The translations under genes were made by a program, and so were the position numbers. A DNA stretch of 64,000 bases from Litomosoides sigmodontis. Taxonomy: Eukaryota; Nematoda; Chromadorea; Rhabditida; Onchocercidae. The DNA is taken from positions 5,663,865 through 5,727,864 of the forward strand of contig OY718806.1 in assembly GCA_963070105.1 (NCBI GenBank), in the 5' to 3' direction. The number at the start of each line of letters is the position of its first letter. Within the stretch, counting starts at the first letter, position 1. The notes under the pieces were generated by a model. That model was given only the letters and a program-made list of their open reading frames with translations. It was not told the DNA's origin and did not search any database. Positions 1 through 14,100 of this stretch are shown in pieces.

Positions 1-3000
1 GTTTTGGAAATGAATTTTTCTGCAGCTTATTCAACTGACAATATGATGATGAAGCAGAGCTAAGACAACAATACATCATTTGTTTAATACATCATATACT
101 CACCTTACATATAAATAGCTCACTATCATTATCCAAGCAATCCTATTCATTCGTCAGAAAAACCGTTGAGCAGCAATTCATTTTAAATGAAAATATAACG
201 GTAGAAATAAATGTTCACCGGTTTTTGTTATGCCTTACTTATTTCCTTAAACTCAATAAAGCACATTTGTCATATTGTATTATTACATTTTGTTAACAAG
301 CATCTGCCTAGTTATATGTTTTTACGAAATCTTTTGATCAAATTTGATGGAAATGCCCGCACCAGCCTTGTTTACAGGAACCTGAATGGTAAGGCCTGTG
401 TTTATTGCATAACTGTTTTAGATCAGCGGAAGGACCAAAATACGGAATAATGTAGCTGATTATCAGTGCATTGCATAGCTTATCCAAGCTCTGAGTCATA
501 GTATGAATTCACAGGTGAAAATAGGATCATTTCGATAGGAAAGAAATGAATGAATATCGGCGCCTTTCTCGAAGGAGTAACAATTTAAATAGGACGTGAT
601 TCATACTCCTGTGTTCGTCGTAGAAGCTTTTGGTGGATGGCGCAGACGAGAAGTTATGACAAAAGTTTTACTAATTGGAGGGATATTTATTCATGTACAC
701 TATAATAGAGTTGTAGGAGAATATCACGATCTGAGTTGATCACCAGTTTGTTAACTTTCCTTGTTCTTTTATCGATATGATGGGAATTCGATTTTTTGTG
801 GTTGTAGGGGTTTGATGGGAGGCAGGCGGTAATAAATACTCCTTGAATCAAACCGAGACGCATTATTGATAGTTTTTTCGATAAGTGAAGAAAATCAATG
901 AATATAATAAGTCGATGTTAATAGATTTTGGTACCGGAAGCATTCCTTTTACATTTGTTTTTTAGATGTCTTCAAAGGCACATCCGTAAGAAGTAAGAAG
1001 TCCGAATATTTATGAAACTACCAGCTGTACGCAGTATTTTTCCAAACATTTCCTCATGCAGGTTTGATGAACAAAGTAGTCGGGTTTGCTTCACCTTCGA
1101 TTCCTAATCAAGATTTCAGCAGGAACAGAACGTAGTCTTCAGCTTAGACGTTAGAATAATTGTGAAGTATAAGATCTACTCAGCAACAACTCGGAATGTC
1201 CAGTTGAAACATCAAAGGAAAACATACACACTAATAATGGTAATGATCCCTTTTTCTTTTTGCTTCGCTTCCTTTTCTCATTGTTCTTTCTGGTTGACGT
1301 TCGATTTTAAAAATAATATTAAGAAAATGTGATGGTCAAATTAGTGAAAACGAAAAATATTTATACGGCATACAGCTGGTAAGATGTGCGTAAACTGAGA
1401 ATAATCGGCTAGCGTCAACGTCACTGATATATACGAAACTACTTATTCCTTCAAATAATAACAAAGAATAACTAATACACGTATTACCACAGCTTACACT
1501 ACTGAATATGAAGCTAACAAGTTAACATCGGAAAAACTGGAAAGCATCTACGCTTCATGTCCATAAAAGAGTACCACATATTTATTAATGAAGCTTAGAA
1601 AAGCAAGTAACATAAAACAGGCAAATGACCTGATTAAATAAATGAATTGTATGCCGATGACGGTTCACTTATGTTTCCTAGCTTCTTTCCCTAATAGTCC
1701 CTTTAAACAACATGTATTAGAACCTTCACTGCATGGTTTCTTACATATTTAAGGCTTCAATAGAAGACAGATTACAAAACCAGTAGTACCGGTGAATTTC
1801 TCTCAAACAGTTATAGATAGGAAACGATTAACAACCAAGATAATCACTGACACTTCCAAAAATTTCTTTCCAATAACAAAGATGTAAGCAAGACACCTTA
1901 AATTACAGTAAGAACATGATTTCGAGTACTTTATTTATCAGCGGGCACACCGTAGATTAAAAAGACTGAAGCATAGCAGTGTATACATCTGCCAGATCCC
2001 GACAAGACGAACCTGATTGGTAAACGGGCACAGGATATTTTACCACGTTGTATAGCAATCGTTCTCAAACTCTGAATTCTATTCTTTTCCTCTTATAAGT
2101 TGCACTAGTGATTACCTGATAGGTGCAGACTGGACGTGAATCACTTTTCCATTCCCCATCAATTTACAGGACAGTAAGCTACAAGACAAGTTTGGGCTAG
2201 GAACTGAAATTAGATGGAGAAGCAAAACCTCATTTTCAGAAATGTTGGCAATTATCCAGTGTTCGCCTTAGTTATAAAAAATGCTAATCTGACATTTCAT
2301 GCAGATTATCAAAACGCATACTGAACAAGAGTGACTACAAAATAACAACCAGCTTGTTTTAGATCACATATGATAATCCCGTTTTCAAAAACGCTAAAAA
2401 ATCTTATGAAACAAGAATATAACAGTTTAACGTTATTTAAACGTTTAAAAAATGCACACTTTTGCGAAGTAGTTTTTAAATACGTTCACTAAAATTGTAC
2501 CGAATGGTAAACAGTGGGAGGATGAGGCATGAAAAAATATTAAATAGGCAGCGTAGCAAAGACGAATTAAATGTTGATTCAAATTAAAGGTCTCCTTTAT
2601 GGAAAGAAAATTGTAGTTTTGCGTTAATAGAATGAACGTTAATTATCAATGATTCAAGCGAGGAAAGGTTCATTGAAATTTGGTTAGTGTACCACACACC
2701 AGGTCTTGATAAGTATGTACAATTTCAGGGTGTTAAAAAAATTGATGAGTTGTTGAAATCAGACAAGTAACGACATAAGGAAATTATGCTCAGTATCGAC
2801 AAAAAAATCAATGTAGTGCTTCTTCTGAAATCAAGCTCCATAAATAATTCGGGAAAGCAGATTTCCTAATGCAGAATGAATGGTTTTCTCGACGTGGGTA
2901 GCTGGAACAAGCAAACCTCGGCATTTGAAGTTAAAGTTACCTAGCAGTGGAGGGAATATAATTAAGCGCAAGTATGCACGCCTTTTACAAGGAAATGAAA

Positions 3001-4102
3001 AACAAACATCACATTTTCCGAAAAAAGAGAAATGCAAAGCGGGGCAAAATGAGTGGCACTAAAGAACAGAGCACACGCAAATGAAATTTGACAAACAATT
3101 TCTAAGCAATTTCAAACAAAGTTACCTCAGTTGATTCTGTAGAGAAATGGCATGGAAAAAGTGACAGCAATAATACTGAAGCACAGTGCGAAAATCCGAA
3201 AATTTCATAGAAGTCCAAAAGTTATTACTGAATTTTGACTGACCAGTGCCATACAGTTAAAAAAACGATATCACAGTGACTAAACGTTTCGATGGTTAGT
3301 ATCATAGCTTTAGGGAGGTCCACGTATGGCGTTTTCGATGTATGGTAGTACAGCTAGAGAGTGATTTCGGGTAGCCGATTTGTTAATTTTCGTGCAGACA
3401 ACAGTGAAAAGCGTTGTATGGCAAGCAAAAAGAAAATCGTTTCGAATTCTCAAATTCACGGAAATTCGTCTAAATCTAAGATTTACGTCTTTGCACCATA
3501 TATAACGTTAAGATAAAAATGAAAACTAAAATGCGCAACCAATTCCCTGAAGCTGTTATACTGCTGGTCGGAAATGCTTTTTGAAATGAATTCTGATCAT
3601 GACAGAAACGCTCCAGCACACTGACAAAATAACTTGCACGCCGCTTTTGAATTATTCGATCATTTCCATTTGCTTTACATGGTATTTATATTAACGTTCG
3701 TCGGTATGTACTGTATTGGTACCAATGATTCGTACTCAAACTGGCTAACATAAACTTAATTTATAAGGTAAAAATATTTATGTCTTAATATATGATTTTG
3801 ACCCATTCGCACCTAATGTGTCGAACACTACTAATCTCCATTCTTTAAATATAGTTACAAATATTCTTTAATGAAACGATTTACTTACAGTAGTGTTCAC
3901 TGGATGATGTACAAACCGACTGTTTTACGAATAGATTGCTTTGTTTATGAGAGAATGAGCAATCTATAAAGACTGTCTTTTAATGGATATTCCTTTCACT
4001 CTTCATTTGTTCCATACTTTTGATTGCAAAACATGTTCCAAAAATTATTCGACAAGCGCGTTAGATTAAGCGATCTTCTTTTCTTCAATTTTCGAAGTTA
4101 TT
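1..4102. other. Intergenic, no gene recognised
   Basis: AT-rich sequence downstream of the capicua stop codon. The longest open frames are under 80 codons, lack convincing splice context or recognisable motifs, and overlap one another on opposite strands. I see no RNA gene or repeat array. It may hold the capicua 3' UTR, but no AATAAA is evident close to the stop on the minus strand. Confidence 0.6.
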
Positions 4103-5164
4103 TTAACTAGAAAATGCCAAACCTGCCGATGGTGTTATAGGAGACTGCATCGTTGCCATCATTTTCTGTCGCATTTCACGGATTTTAAGTGTTAAAGATT
4201 GTTTGCTTGGGAAGAACTGCCGATATTTGTTTTGGAAAGTAGAAATAGCTTGCCCTCAAATAAAAAATGCCACATAAATGTAAATTGAAATTCTGCAACA
4301 ATTTCTAATAAGAATAACTACTAAGCATGAACAAACCTGAAGGGAACATTCCATATTCTTCAAGAAGTTCAACAACCAACTGTCTCCGATGATCGAGTAA
4401 TTTGCGGTTTGCAGATTTCTCAATTGAACAATCAAGAGGCGTTTTTGGTGTTCGTGGACTGTACAGTGGTAACGGAGAAACACTTTCATTCTAAACATAA
4501 CAATTCAGTCTAACTAAAGCTGTCAATTTTGGAGTACTGGTCAATTGATGTAGAGAAATATGCATTCACATGATAAACTGTAAAGGGCACTCAATATAAA
4601 AAATTTTTTTACTTGATCATGCAGTGCTGCTGGATTAAAATTTGGTCCGAAGAAGAAAGAAGAGTCATATCGAGCAGATGCAACCGCTAAACAAGTTATA
4701 AATTTTAAGATATGTCATCACAACCCAATAGATATTAAGAATTCACTTTATTAGTTTCGAGTCATTCTTTCTAACACGATGACGTATTTTCATCTTGCTT
4801 GCGTTCATAATTAATGCAAACAAAAGATTGAGAATGTTTAAAGAAATAAATACCGGGAGCTCTTGGTGCTGACTGCACAGCGTGAGCAATGTTCAGAGGT
4901 GTCTCTTTTCTATCATAATCACCTTTGCTACATTTCTGCTTTTCTAAAATTGTTCTCAAGAGAGCTGAAGGTGTTGAAGGAAGTGTTGCTGTGCCTGAAG
5001 AACATTTTACAAGCATTCGAATTACTCCACTGCCATTAGGAAGTAAAAGTAAATCAAGAAAAATCGTAGAGCAGTACGAATATGTAAAACCTTTCTGAGG
5101 ATCATCAGGAATGAATGCCGGCAAACTGGCGAACTTCTTTTCGAAATCCACCTGATTCAAAACC
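4103..5164 (-). other. cic: CIC exons 39-43: C-ter repressor/DNA-binding C1 region and stop
   Basis: Exons: 5164-5091, 4994-4854, 4686-4613, 4490-4337 and 4254-4103. They encode [17 protein letters not shown], matching VLSEVDFEERFAELPEF of human CIC. Next come FFFGPNFNP, then [18 protein letters not shown], then [18 protein letters not shown] and [11 protein letters not shown], which together match the C1 domain. All five exons keep phase. The protein ends about 15 residues after C1 at TAA, far shorter than the Pro-rich tail of human CIC. In other species C1 works with the HMG box in DNA recognition. Confidence 0.95.
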
Positions 5165-8100
5165 CTAAAATTAGAAAAGTGACCATTTCTAAAAACCATT
5201 GCAGTGATAAGATTATAACAAACCTACTAATTGCTATCAGACTAACCTGTCCATGCTCTCATCGTTCCGTTTAAAAAGTTTCTTAGTTGGACTTCTTAAT
5301 TCTATTTCACTATTACTCGATAATCTCTTTGCTATTGTAGAAATATGAACAATGTCTGCTGCTCCGTTCAATTCCTTATAATCTTTCTGAAAAACGAATA
5401 CTCGATTTTTTCCAAAATTGGAAATTATCAAACGAATGATTTAAAATCATTACCTCAGGCTTTGGTTTTCGAATTGCCTCATGTGCCTTTTTCATTTCAT
5501 CTGCTTCTGAAATGTGAATCAAACTGCTGTAATATATTTTTTCATATCCAACAATATATGAATTACATTCCTGAAGCTTAACCATCAAATTTTTCAACAT
5601 CAATTTCACACTTTCAAAAGGTCCATTTTTTCATCAGGAACAGAAAAATTGAATTTTCTCTAACAACAGGAACTACCACCTTTTGGTTCAATTTTCATAC
5701 TTCGCAATTGTCCTTTTGCCACACCTCTTTGAGCTGGAGTTGGCATTAAAACAAAAGTATCCAAATTCTCTTTTGTACAGGGAACAGTAGATTCATGTGG
5801 AAGTGAAGATGAGATCTCTGGTGGTTGCGTGAACTCCACAGAAAAACTTAAATTACAACAAAAAACAAAAGTATTAGAAGTACTTTCACATATAAATCTC
5901 AGAAGTATGGCCTATATAACATCACAGAGCTGGAAAATACTAACCTTTCCAGGTGATTACCATCTATCGCTTTTTGTTCTACTTTTGTGGATTTCATAAC
6001 CGTAACCTGTAAATAAACCGGTCTCCTAGTAATCAAAAATTTTAGGGTAGAAAAACAGTGGAACGAGAAACCGTTATGCACAGCTGAAGTTTAACGACAT
6101 AACAAAAAAAGCAATGAAAAGATCTCTAATTCTTGGTTTTTCGACCAAACCTGGAAAGCTGAACTTCTTGGGCTCATCACACTAATAATGTGCTGACTGC
6201 TATCGAGAATGTCATTATAAAAATGAGGTACAACTTGGTGTGCAAATAATATCTAAAACTTTTCATTGAAAGCTGCAACAGTCTGTGAACGCAAATCAAT
6301 CAAGAATTTGAAGTCAACCTTCTGATGAGCTTTCTTGGGAAAAGTGAATTTTGTCCTTGCTCCGATCTGATTTCTAAAGCTACTGCCTGATTTCAAATCA
6401 GCAACACGACCAGCTTGTTCACGGTATGAAATCAAAACCGGTCGATTTTGCATGCCTGATTCAGGAGACAAAATCAATGGAATTAAAACGCTGTTTTCAG
6501 ATGACATCGATGGTGGAAGTGGAAACAGCGGAGGGGTTTGTCTTACCACAGTATTTCCATTTAAATGAAGCCGATCAACTGTCGCAAAACCCGTCTAAAA
6601 ATACACTTTATGTGTTTTCCAAATAAATATACCAAAAGAGTAGTCTTCCGTTCATTGAAAAGTAAAGTGGAATATTTCTCATATAATATATGCACAGAAA
6701 AAGTTTGACTCAGAGAAAACGTGAAACATCAAATATTGAATACAACGTTTAAGCTGGAAGCAATTAACAGCAAATAGCCTGGATTTTTCAGCCTTTCTTC
6801 CTCAACATTAACAAGTTTGATAAAATGTTATTCATGAAATAAATAACACGAATATAAGTGAAAATTTGTATTAAATATATGGTATTTTTGAAAGCTTGCA
6901 CAAAAAATATTCAAAAACTTTTCCTCAAATGAGAGAAAAAAATTGCTTAGAATGAGAAAAACTCTCTCTCTCACAATCAATTGAGAAACAATGCAAACAG
7001 CGGTTAAAATGTTACTTAAAACGAGTAGGTGGAATTTGTTACAGAAGTTGAGAAATCAAGTACCAACGAATTAAAAGCTGTGTGAGCTTGAGCTTTGCTA
7101 CAAAAGGCGTGCAGAGTACTGAACGTGCGACACATATGAAGATGACTGCACTGCTGTCGTTGTTGTTCGCTAAGAAAGATCGAGCACCGCGGTAGGTTCA
7201 CCGGTGTGGCACTCCAGAAGAGAGGCAAGGGATGGGATGATGATGAAATAAGAGGCTGTAGTGCGCTGCTGCTGCTCACACCATCTGGATTGGTAGTAGC
7301 CAGCATGCTGCTACTCTACAAGCGACTCATTCTCAGAAACCAGCAATGTATCTTCGTTTGGCGTGCGCAAGACAGGTCCCTAGCAGTAGATGATAAGAGA
7401 AGCTTATGAGCCTATTTCGCATAATCGCTTGAAATACCTACATTATCAGCGTTCAGGCCCATGACTGGTCGTAGGATGTCCAAATAATGCTTGTCACTTC
7501 TTTCATCAATGCTTTAAAGAATATGATTTAATACCAATAATAAATTAATCCTACTAAAACACAAACAAAACGAAAGCGAAAATATTATTTACGTAAAACA
7601 AAGCCAGTTACTGGAAGTGCTTACCCAGAAGACATGAGTGATGTCGGAGTGGAACCAGGACTAACCAGTAGTGATTCTGGAGCCACATCTATTTCTGGCC
7701 TTAGTAACATCGTGTGATGAATTTTCTAAAATGTACTAGATTAAAAAAGGAAAGGATTTCAAAGAAAGAAATTAGATCTTCAAGAAATGTCGGTTCTAAT
7801 TTAAATTACAACTACGCCGATGGATGCTCGGACTTCATCGATTTCATTTCTTTTGAAATTTTTACGGTTATAACGGCAATGTGAACAAAACGTTAAAATA
7901 ATGCTTGTTAATTCCCATTTTCGCAAGGAAAACATTGCAGATTTTACAATCGTTTTATAAAATTAAAGCAGCTGCATTCATTTACTAAAAGCTAACGTGT
8001 GTAGTTGGACTGAATAAGGGAAGTGACTTCCCATCAATACAATCTGAGGCCATCTGATCCGAAATATCGAGATCACTTATGGCATTATCTTAAAATTGAG

Positions 8101-11100
8101 TAATTAATTACGCAAATCAATTATCCTCGAAATGGAAGCAATGAGTTTTAGGAGAATACTTGAAAAACGAAAACCTGCCATGAACGCAAAAATAACAAAA
8201 AGTTTTGTATATTAAATTAACTATGCCTTTTCTACTTGTCTTTATTTTCTAACCTTTGTTTCCACAAAAAATTAATGCCTGGAATATCTATGATCTGCAT
8301 AGTTCGCTCAACTTTGCAGTTGTTTTATGATTTTGAACACGGCAAGTACAAACATTTCTCTTACATATGGTAAGTAAAAATATTTGTCCTAAATTCTATT
8401 AAATTGAAGAATGATATACGTATTTCTGTTTCCAGACGGATACCATTCGTTGCTTTCTTTTTCTCACGACTGCACCATTTCCAATCTGGATGAGCACGGA
8501 AGTGTGCTTCCTTTACCTAGAAATAAAAAACTTTTCGAGAAGAAGAGAGTACCAGAAATAAAGGACTTCGAGAATAGCACCAACTTGAGTGGCAAGGTCA
8601 TGATATTTCTGCTTCTCCTCGGGACCCAGTGCATACCACCACTCACCAAGAATTTTTGAAACTGTGCGATTGTCTCGATTGGGGTATTTTTCATGTACTA
8701 ACGGTCGATGTCGTTTTGAGAAAATCATGAAGGCATTCATTGGCCGTCGTATGTGCTGCCGAACCTGATAATTTGCTTTATTGTAATTCCTTAGACTAGT
8801 CGAAATTACTAAATGCATATTAAAAACATCTATTTACAGATGTATAAGTCATCTGCAATATCGTGTAACGCTATAAGGTGTAAGTGCCAGAAGGAAGATA
8901 GGCATCTTAAACAGCAGAAATTCAGTGTTTTCAGTAAGCGTACAGTTTTCTTGTCTCCAATGCCTGGGCTGATCGTTGTTTGCAGTTTACGCTTTTTTGA
9001 TGATGTCGACACTAATTTGTCAACTGCGTCCAATTCAAATACTCTTTCATCTTCAAATTCGAAATTAAAGTGATCTGCAACCAATATTAAACAACATAAG
9101 CAACAAAAACATATAAAAGAGTGAGTAATTCATATGATTTGAAATGTCTTAAATTCCGATGCTGAATTGCTTTCATCATGACGTAGTTGAAAAGAATTCT
9201 TGAACTGATGCAAACAATAGATGGATCCATAATTTTAGAAAATCCATAATTTACAATAATTAACAACCAAGAAAAATGTTCCTTGAAGTCTCCGATTCAC
9301 AATTTGCTGCAATCCGAGCATCTGTACTTCCGCCTCTCTTTTCAAATACGCAACTTCTAAAAAAATGCAAACTTTAGAAAATTGCACCAGTATCTATCAC
9401 TTCTAGTTCCTTCTTACCTATCGTAACACTGATTAATGTCATGATGCTGTCGGCGTAGGAAGTGTTCTTGACGAACATGAGAAAGTAGAACCCCACTTTC
9501 CAATATTCTATTCTCACTTCCCTCTCTTCCGTTTTCATCGCCGTCGATTTGCACTTTGTCAGTGCAATCAGTAGCACTATCACATTTGTCACCTTCAGCT
9601 TCAAACTGTTGGTCCATGCCACCTTGATCTCCATTGAGCGTATTCCTGCTGTTATTAGTTTGTTGGTCGTTGCCGAACTCTTTCTGATCCTGAATGGTAC
9701 TGTTATTTATAGCAGTATTATTTATTATATTAACAAAATTGTCTTTGCACAAGCTGAAAGTAAAATAGTAAAGCGCGGCATGGAAACAAACGGAATCCTG
9801 TGCTGAATCATCAGGTGTTGATGTAAATTCCTTTAATGAATTTTCAAACACTCGTTTCTGCAAATGTGGTAACAAATGATGCCATGGAATCGATGACGGA
9901 TATTTCTCACCTGCAAGCTAAATGCAATTGTCTATCATTAAAGAGACAGAAAAAAAGCATTGACAAAGGTATGACGGAAATTTTCGTATTTCAGAATGCG
10001 AAATTGGTGAAACTAAAATGCAGAAATCTCGAGATGCAGAGGTCGGTGATGAAGAAATGCTTGAAAAAAAAGCAAACTAACGGGCAGCTGCTCGTTAACA
10101 AACTCATCCCATATGAAAAACGGGGCAAAATTTTTGTCCATTGTTTTCACGGAAACAAAATTCATAAAGTAATTAGAGTTAAAAAACAAAAAATATATTA
10201 TTTTGCTTCTTAATTCTATCATCTATCGCACAACTGAAGAAGAACTAATCGTACAACTATCGTACAGCTTAAAGTCCAGAGTAAAATTCGAATCTACAAT
10301 TTACGAGAACAATTTTGGAACTTAATAACTGGCGTCATCATAATTTAATTTAAATAAGTTTTTAATTTTTTCAATAATTTAAATAAATAATTTAAATAAT
10401 TTATAAATAATATTAAATAATTAAAATAATTTAAAGTTAAATAATTTAATCCTTGTTAAATGATTTCATTTTTACAAAGAAGGACTTCGCTAAAGGGGCT
10501 AAGGCACATTTAAGGCTAGTATCATGGAAGGGAATTGAAATTGTATCAAAAGTCCAGCACCAAAGGTATAGTCATGTTGAAGGCAAAAGTTATGTCATAC
10601 AGAGGATGAGGTGAAATTTCATCGCAACATTAAAAACAAGGTACTTTCCAATGAGAAAGAACGCCAATCTGTAGAACTCCAAGAGCAAATATTTCTCGAA
10701 GATTATTTGAATGCATAACACCCAGCTATACGTTTTTCTGTTAAACTAAAAATGACAGGACTGTCTACGAATTGCTGTGCAATATTGCCCAAGAGACGTA
10801 TAAGCAGCAATTAGCGCAAAGGATCAATTAATAAACCTTCTTGATCAGTTTCGCCTTCGTCATCCATGAAATCATGTCCGGCAATGCTTTCACCGCGGAA
10901 TGTTCCAGTCACACTTCCTACAAAAATTCATAGACCCTGAATGGATGCACTTACATTCCCTTCATTAATAAAACTCAAACAAAGTATACATCCTTTGTAT
11001 TGGGAGAAAGAAAATAACGAAGACATACAGTCATAAAGCTTTCTGGGGGAAATGCCAGAGCATCTCACTAACAGTCCAGGTAAGAGGACCACTTCTGTCA

Positions 11101-14100
11101 GTAAAGTGTCACGTTTGCAAACGTACAGATTAGCGAAAAAACATACCGCATCTTTCGCTTCCGGTAAAAAGCTGTTCGTGAACACTGCTACTGCAGTCTT
11201 CTTCAAAATCGTCGTTGTCTGTTATATTTTCATCATTACAGCCATCGCCTTTACAAGATTGTGTCTTTTCACTTGCATCATCTACTTCTGTATCTGCAGT
11301 TTATGAACAATTGAACAACTGAAGTTCTTCTGCAATAATTCTGTTTTTCGGACAACACCTTCCATCAACTGCCTGTCTACCATTGAAATTGCTGCTGTAG
11401 TTAGAGGGAACAGCACGAAAACTAGCACAACATCTTTCTATAGCAAACTATGAGGTCATTTCTGTTGTTGATTTGTCGTTGAGAGATAATGGACTCAATA
11501 ATACGATTTTTTCAATGTGTAAAGTGAATTGAAAAAAGAGGTGCAACCCGTGCCAACAGTGCTTGCATCATCCAATATGTCGTCAGTCTCGGAAAACTTC
11601 TTGCTTGTTGAAAAATCCCCCATTGGAGATGCTGAGTCGTCCGACTTTGAAGTCCCTGCGTTGTTTGACACCTCTGATAACATACCGAATGAAGAGAACG
11701 GGTCGAAACGCGGAGTAAATTGCATCAATAATGAGTTGCTTGTATTCGCACAAATATTCAATTCCAATGTAGAATTCTGAAGATTTTCTCCAAAAAATAT
11801 GAAAAATTTTTTGAAAACTTTCATTAGTCACTTCTTTATGATGTAATTCTGCTGTAATTTTAGAGAAAAACGTTGCCAAACATATGTACTGCACTGGTTA
11901 TTCATTTCATTCTTATAGTATTATTAACAGCACTTCACGCCTGAATCCATTATTACATGTTACTCCGTTTTTAGCAAATAAATGCTTTAAAAAAATAACT
12001 CATGTAAACCTTCTTTTGTGGAACAGGCATAAGAGGCAGTAAATCACATGGTTGTGGATAAACTCGCTCAAGGAGTCGATCCGTAACAGTCTTTAAATTT
12101 GGATGATACATACCATGGTTAATGATAGACTTATCCATCTGAAATTGTTGGGATAACGAATGATAACGAAACTGATCAAACAGATGCAATTAATTATTTA
12201 ATAAAGTCTGATTATTTAAATAAAAAGAATAAAAGCAATTCAAAAGCTTGACCTTTATCGCTTCGCTGAGAGTATCGTCTATAATACGTGAGTGTGATAA
12301 AGGTGGTGCGCTACCAGATATCAGCTTTGGAGCTAAAGGATTTGGTGGAATGATATGATGAAAGCGTGCTGGTGCTGATGATGCAAACGGTTGTTCTACA
12401 CTTGCGGATGGCAAAAAACCTTGAAATAATCATCTGTTAACCAAATGTTGCGTGGTTCATTAGAAGTGAAATAATTTCATTTTCACTTTCACGTTACTGA
12501 TACTTACACATTATCAGCTTCTTTCAAATATAATCATATTCATACCAATAAATTAAATCAAATGTTAATTTCTTGCTCCAATTTACCATAAATTTATTCC
12601 GTTTAAAAAATCTGTTTGATACCGTGAGTGTTATGAAGATTCAAAAGAGTGTTCGCAACATCAGCTTCATCGAACCGACGACTCTGCACTTCCACTGGAC
12701 TCAACTCTGAGAATTCAGCGTGTGACCAATCAATCGAACTCTCACCTGTACTCCGATACTATATTCTCATATTCACGATACAGTAAATTATTCTACTAAA
12801 AAATATCTCAGAAATTTGATAACATTTAAATTATTGCCTGGTGAAAGTGTAGTAGCAAGATTAAACTCAGATCGAATAGATTTTCCCTTCAGTGAAAGAT
12901 GTCTAGAACAGTAGCCACGTCGCTGCGATTCCTGAATACAAATGAAAATTTATTGATTAAAAATATAATCCCAAAATTCTGAATTCATAAAAGCGCAACG
13001 GTAAATTCAGATGAGGAAGACAATATAATAAATTGAGCAATTGGAAATATTAGAATACCTTATTACATCCTTCTTTACCACACAACCGTCTCCACTGCTT
13101 CCCATTAAATTTTTTACGAATTCCACCTGGTGTCGTAACAATTTCACCTTTTTTATATCTCTGCTGTTGCTAAAATTCTATCTTTGCAATTATCGTTGGC
13201 AAGATTTAACTTTTAAAAATTCATATAACTGAATATAATCAACAAAATGACAACCGTCTCTGATACAAGTTTCGGCATTTCGAAATATGACGAAACAATG
13301 ATCTTTATGCAATCTGCTTTATGTGGTTTATTCTTGTGTTCAGTTATGCGCTGAAAGGCTTATTCTTGAGGTCTCAGATAAGTCACTGAAGCATGACTAC
13401 TGATAGAAACAAGCCTGTAAGGAAAGTTTGCTGACGACTTCTGAACATCGACACCTAACCACTCACATTTAAAATTAAATTATACTTGAGCTAAAAAAAT
13501 GGCCTCGTCAATTGCTCGTCGTTCGTTGTTTGAGCGGTTGTCAGCAGGCCATTCCGAGAGACGTACATCTTACGAGGCAAATCCAAGCGATGAATGGTCT
13601 CTGACAAATACAGCATCAAGAATTCCAATCTCATGATAGATCCGACAATCTTCAAGGTGATTAAAACGTCTTCCAATATCCTCGACGAAATGAGAAGTAC
13701 GCGGAGCTTAATTCTTAGAAATGGTAAAATGTATTCAGAAAATAGGTTGAAGAAAGGAACTGCAGGAGAAAAGCAGCTTTCGGCGGCAATTTATAACGTA
13801 ATGCGTACTTTGGCTGGATACACCAGCACTTTTAAATCAATTACGTAGAGAAATATGGCCCACGTAATCAAATCATAGCGTCAACTCCATTACTATGATA
13901 GAAGGCTACAAAGAGGGCTGAAATGTAACGATGAAGGAATGGAAGAGTGAAGAGCACGCAGCGAGATGACTGGGATGAGGATCCACAAGGATGAAGTGTT
14001 TGGAGAGGTTGCAATAATACAAAAACTAAAAGCGCAAAATGGATTTTCATTCAAGACGATATTTTACGACTATTTTAAGCGATGTCTTCAAAATCAATAA

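Noticed and set aside
9836..10213. 125-codon plus-strand frame
   Set aside because: Lys-rich, overlaps real capicua exon sequence on the other strand, and has no motif or splice support.
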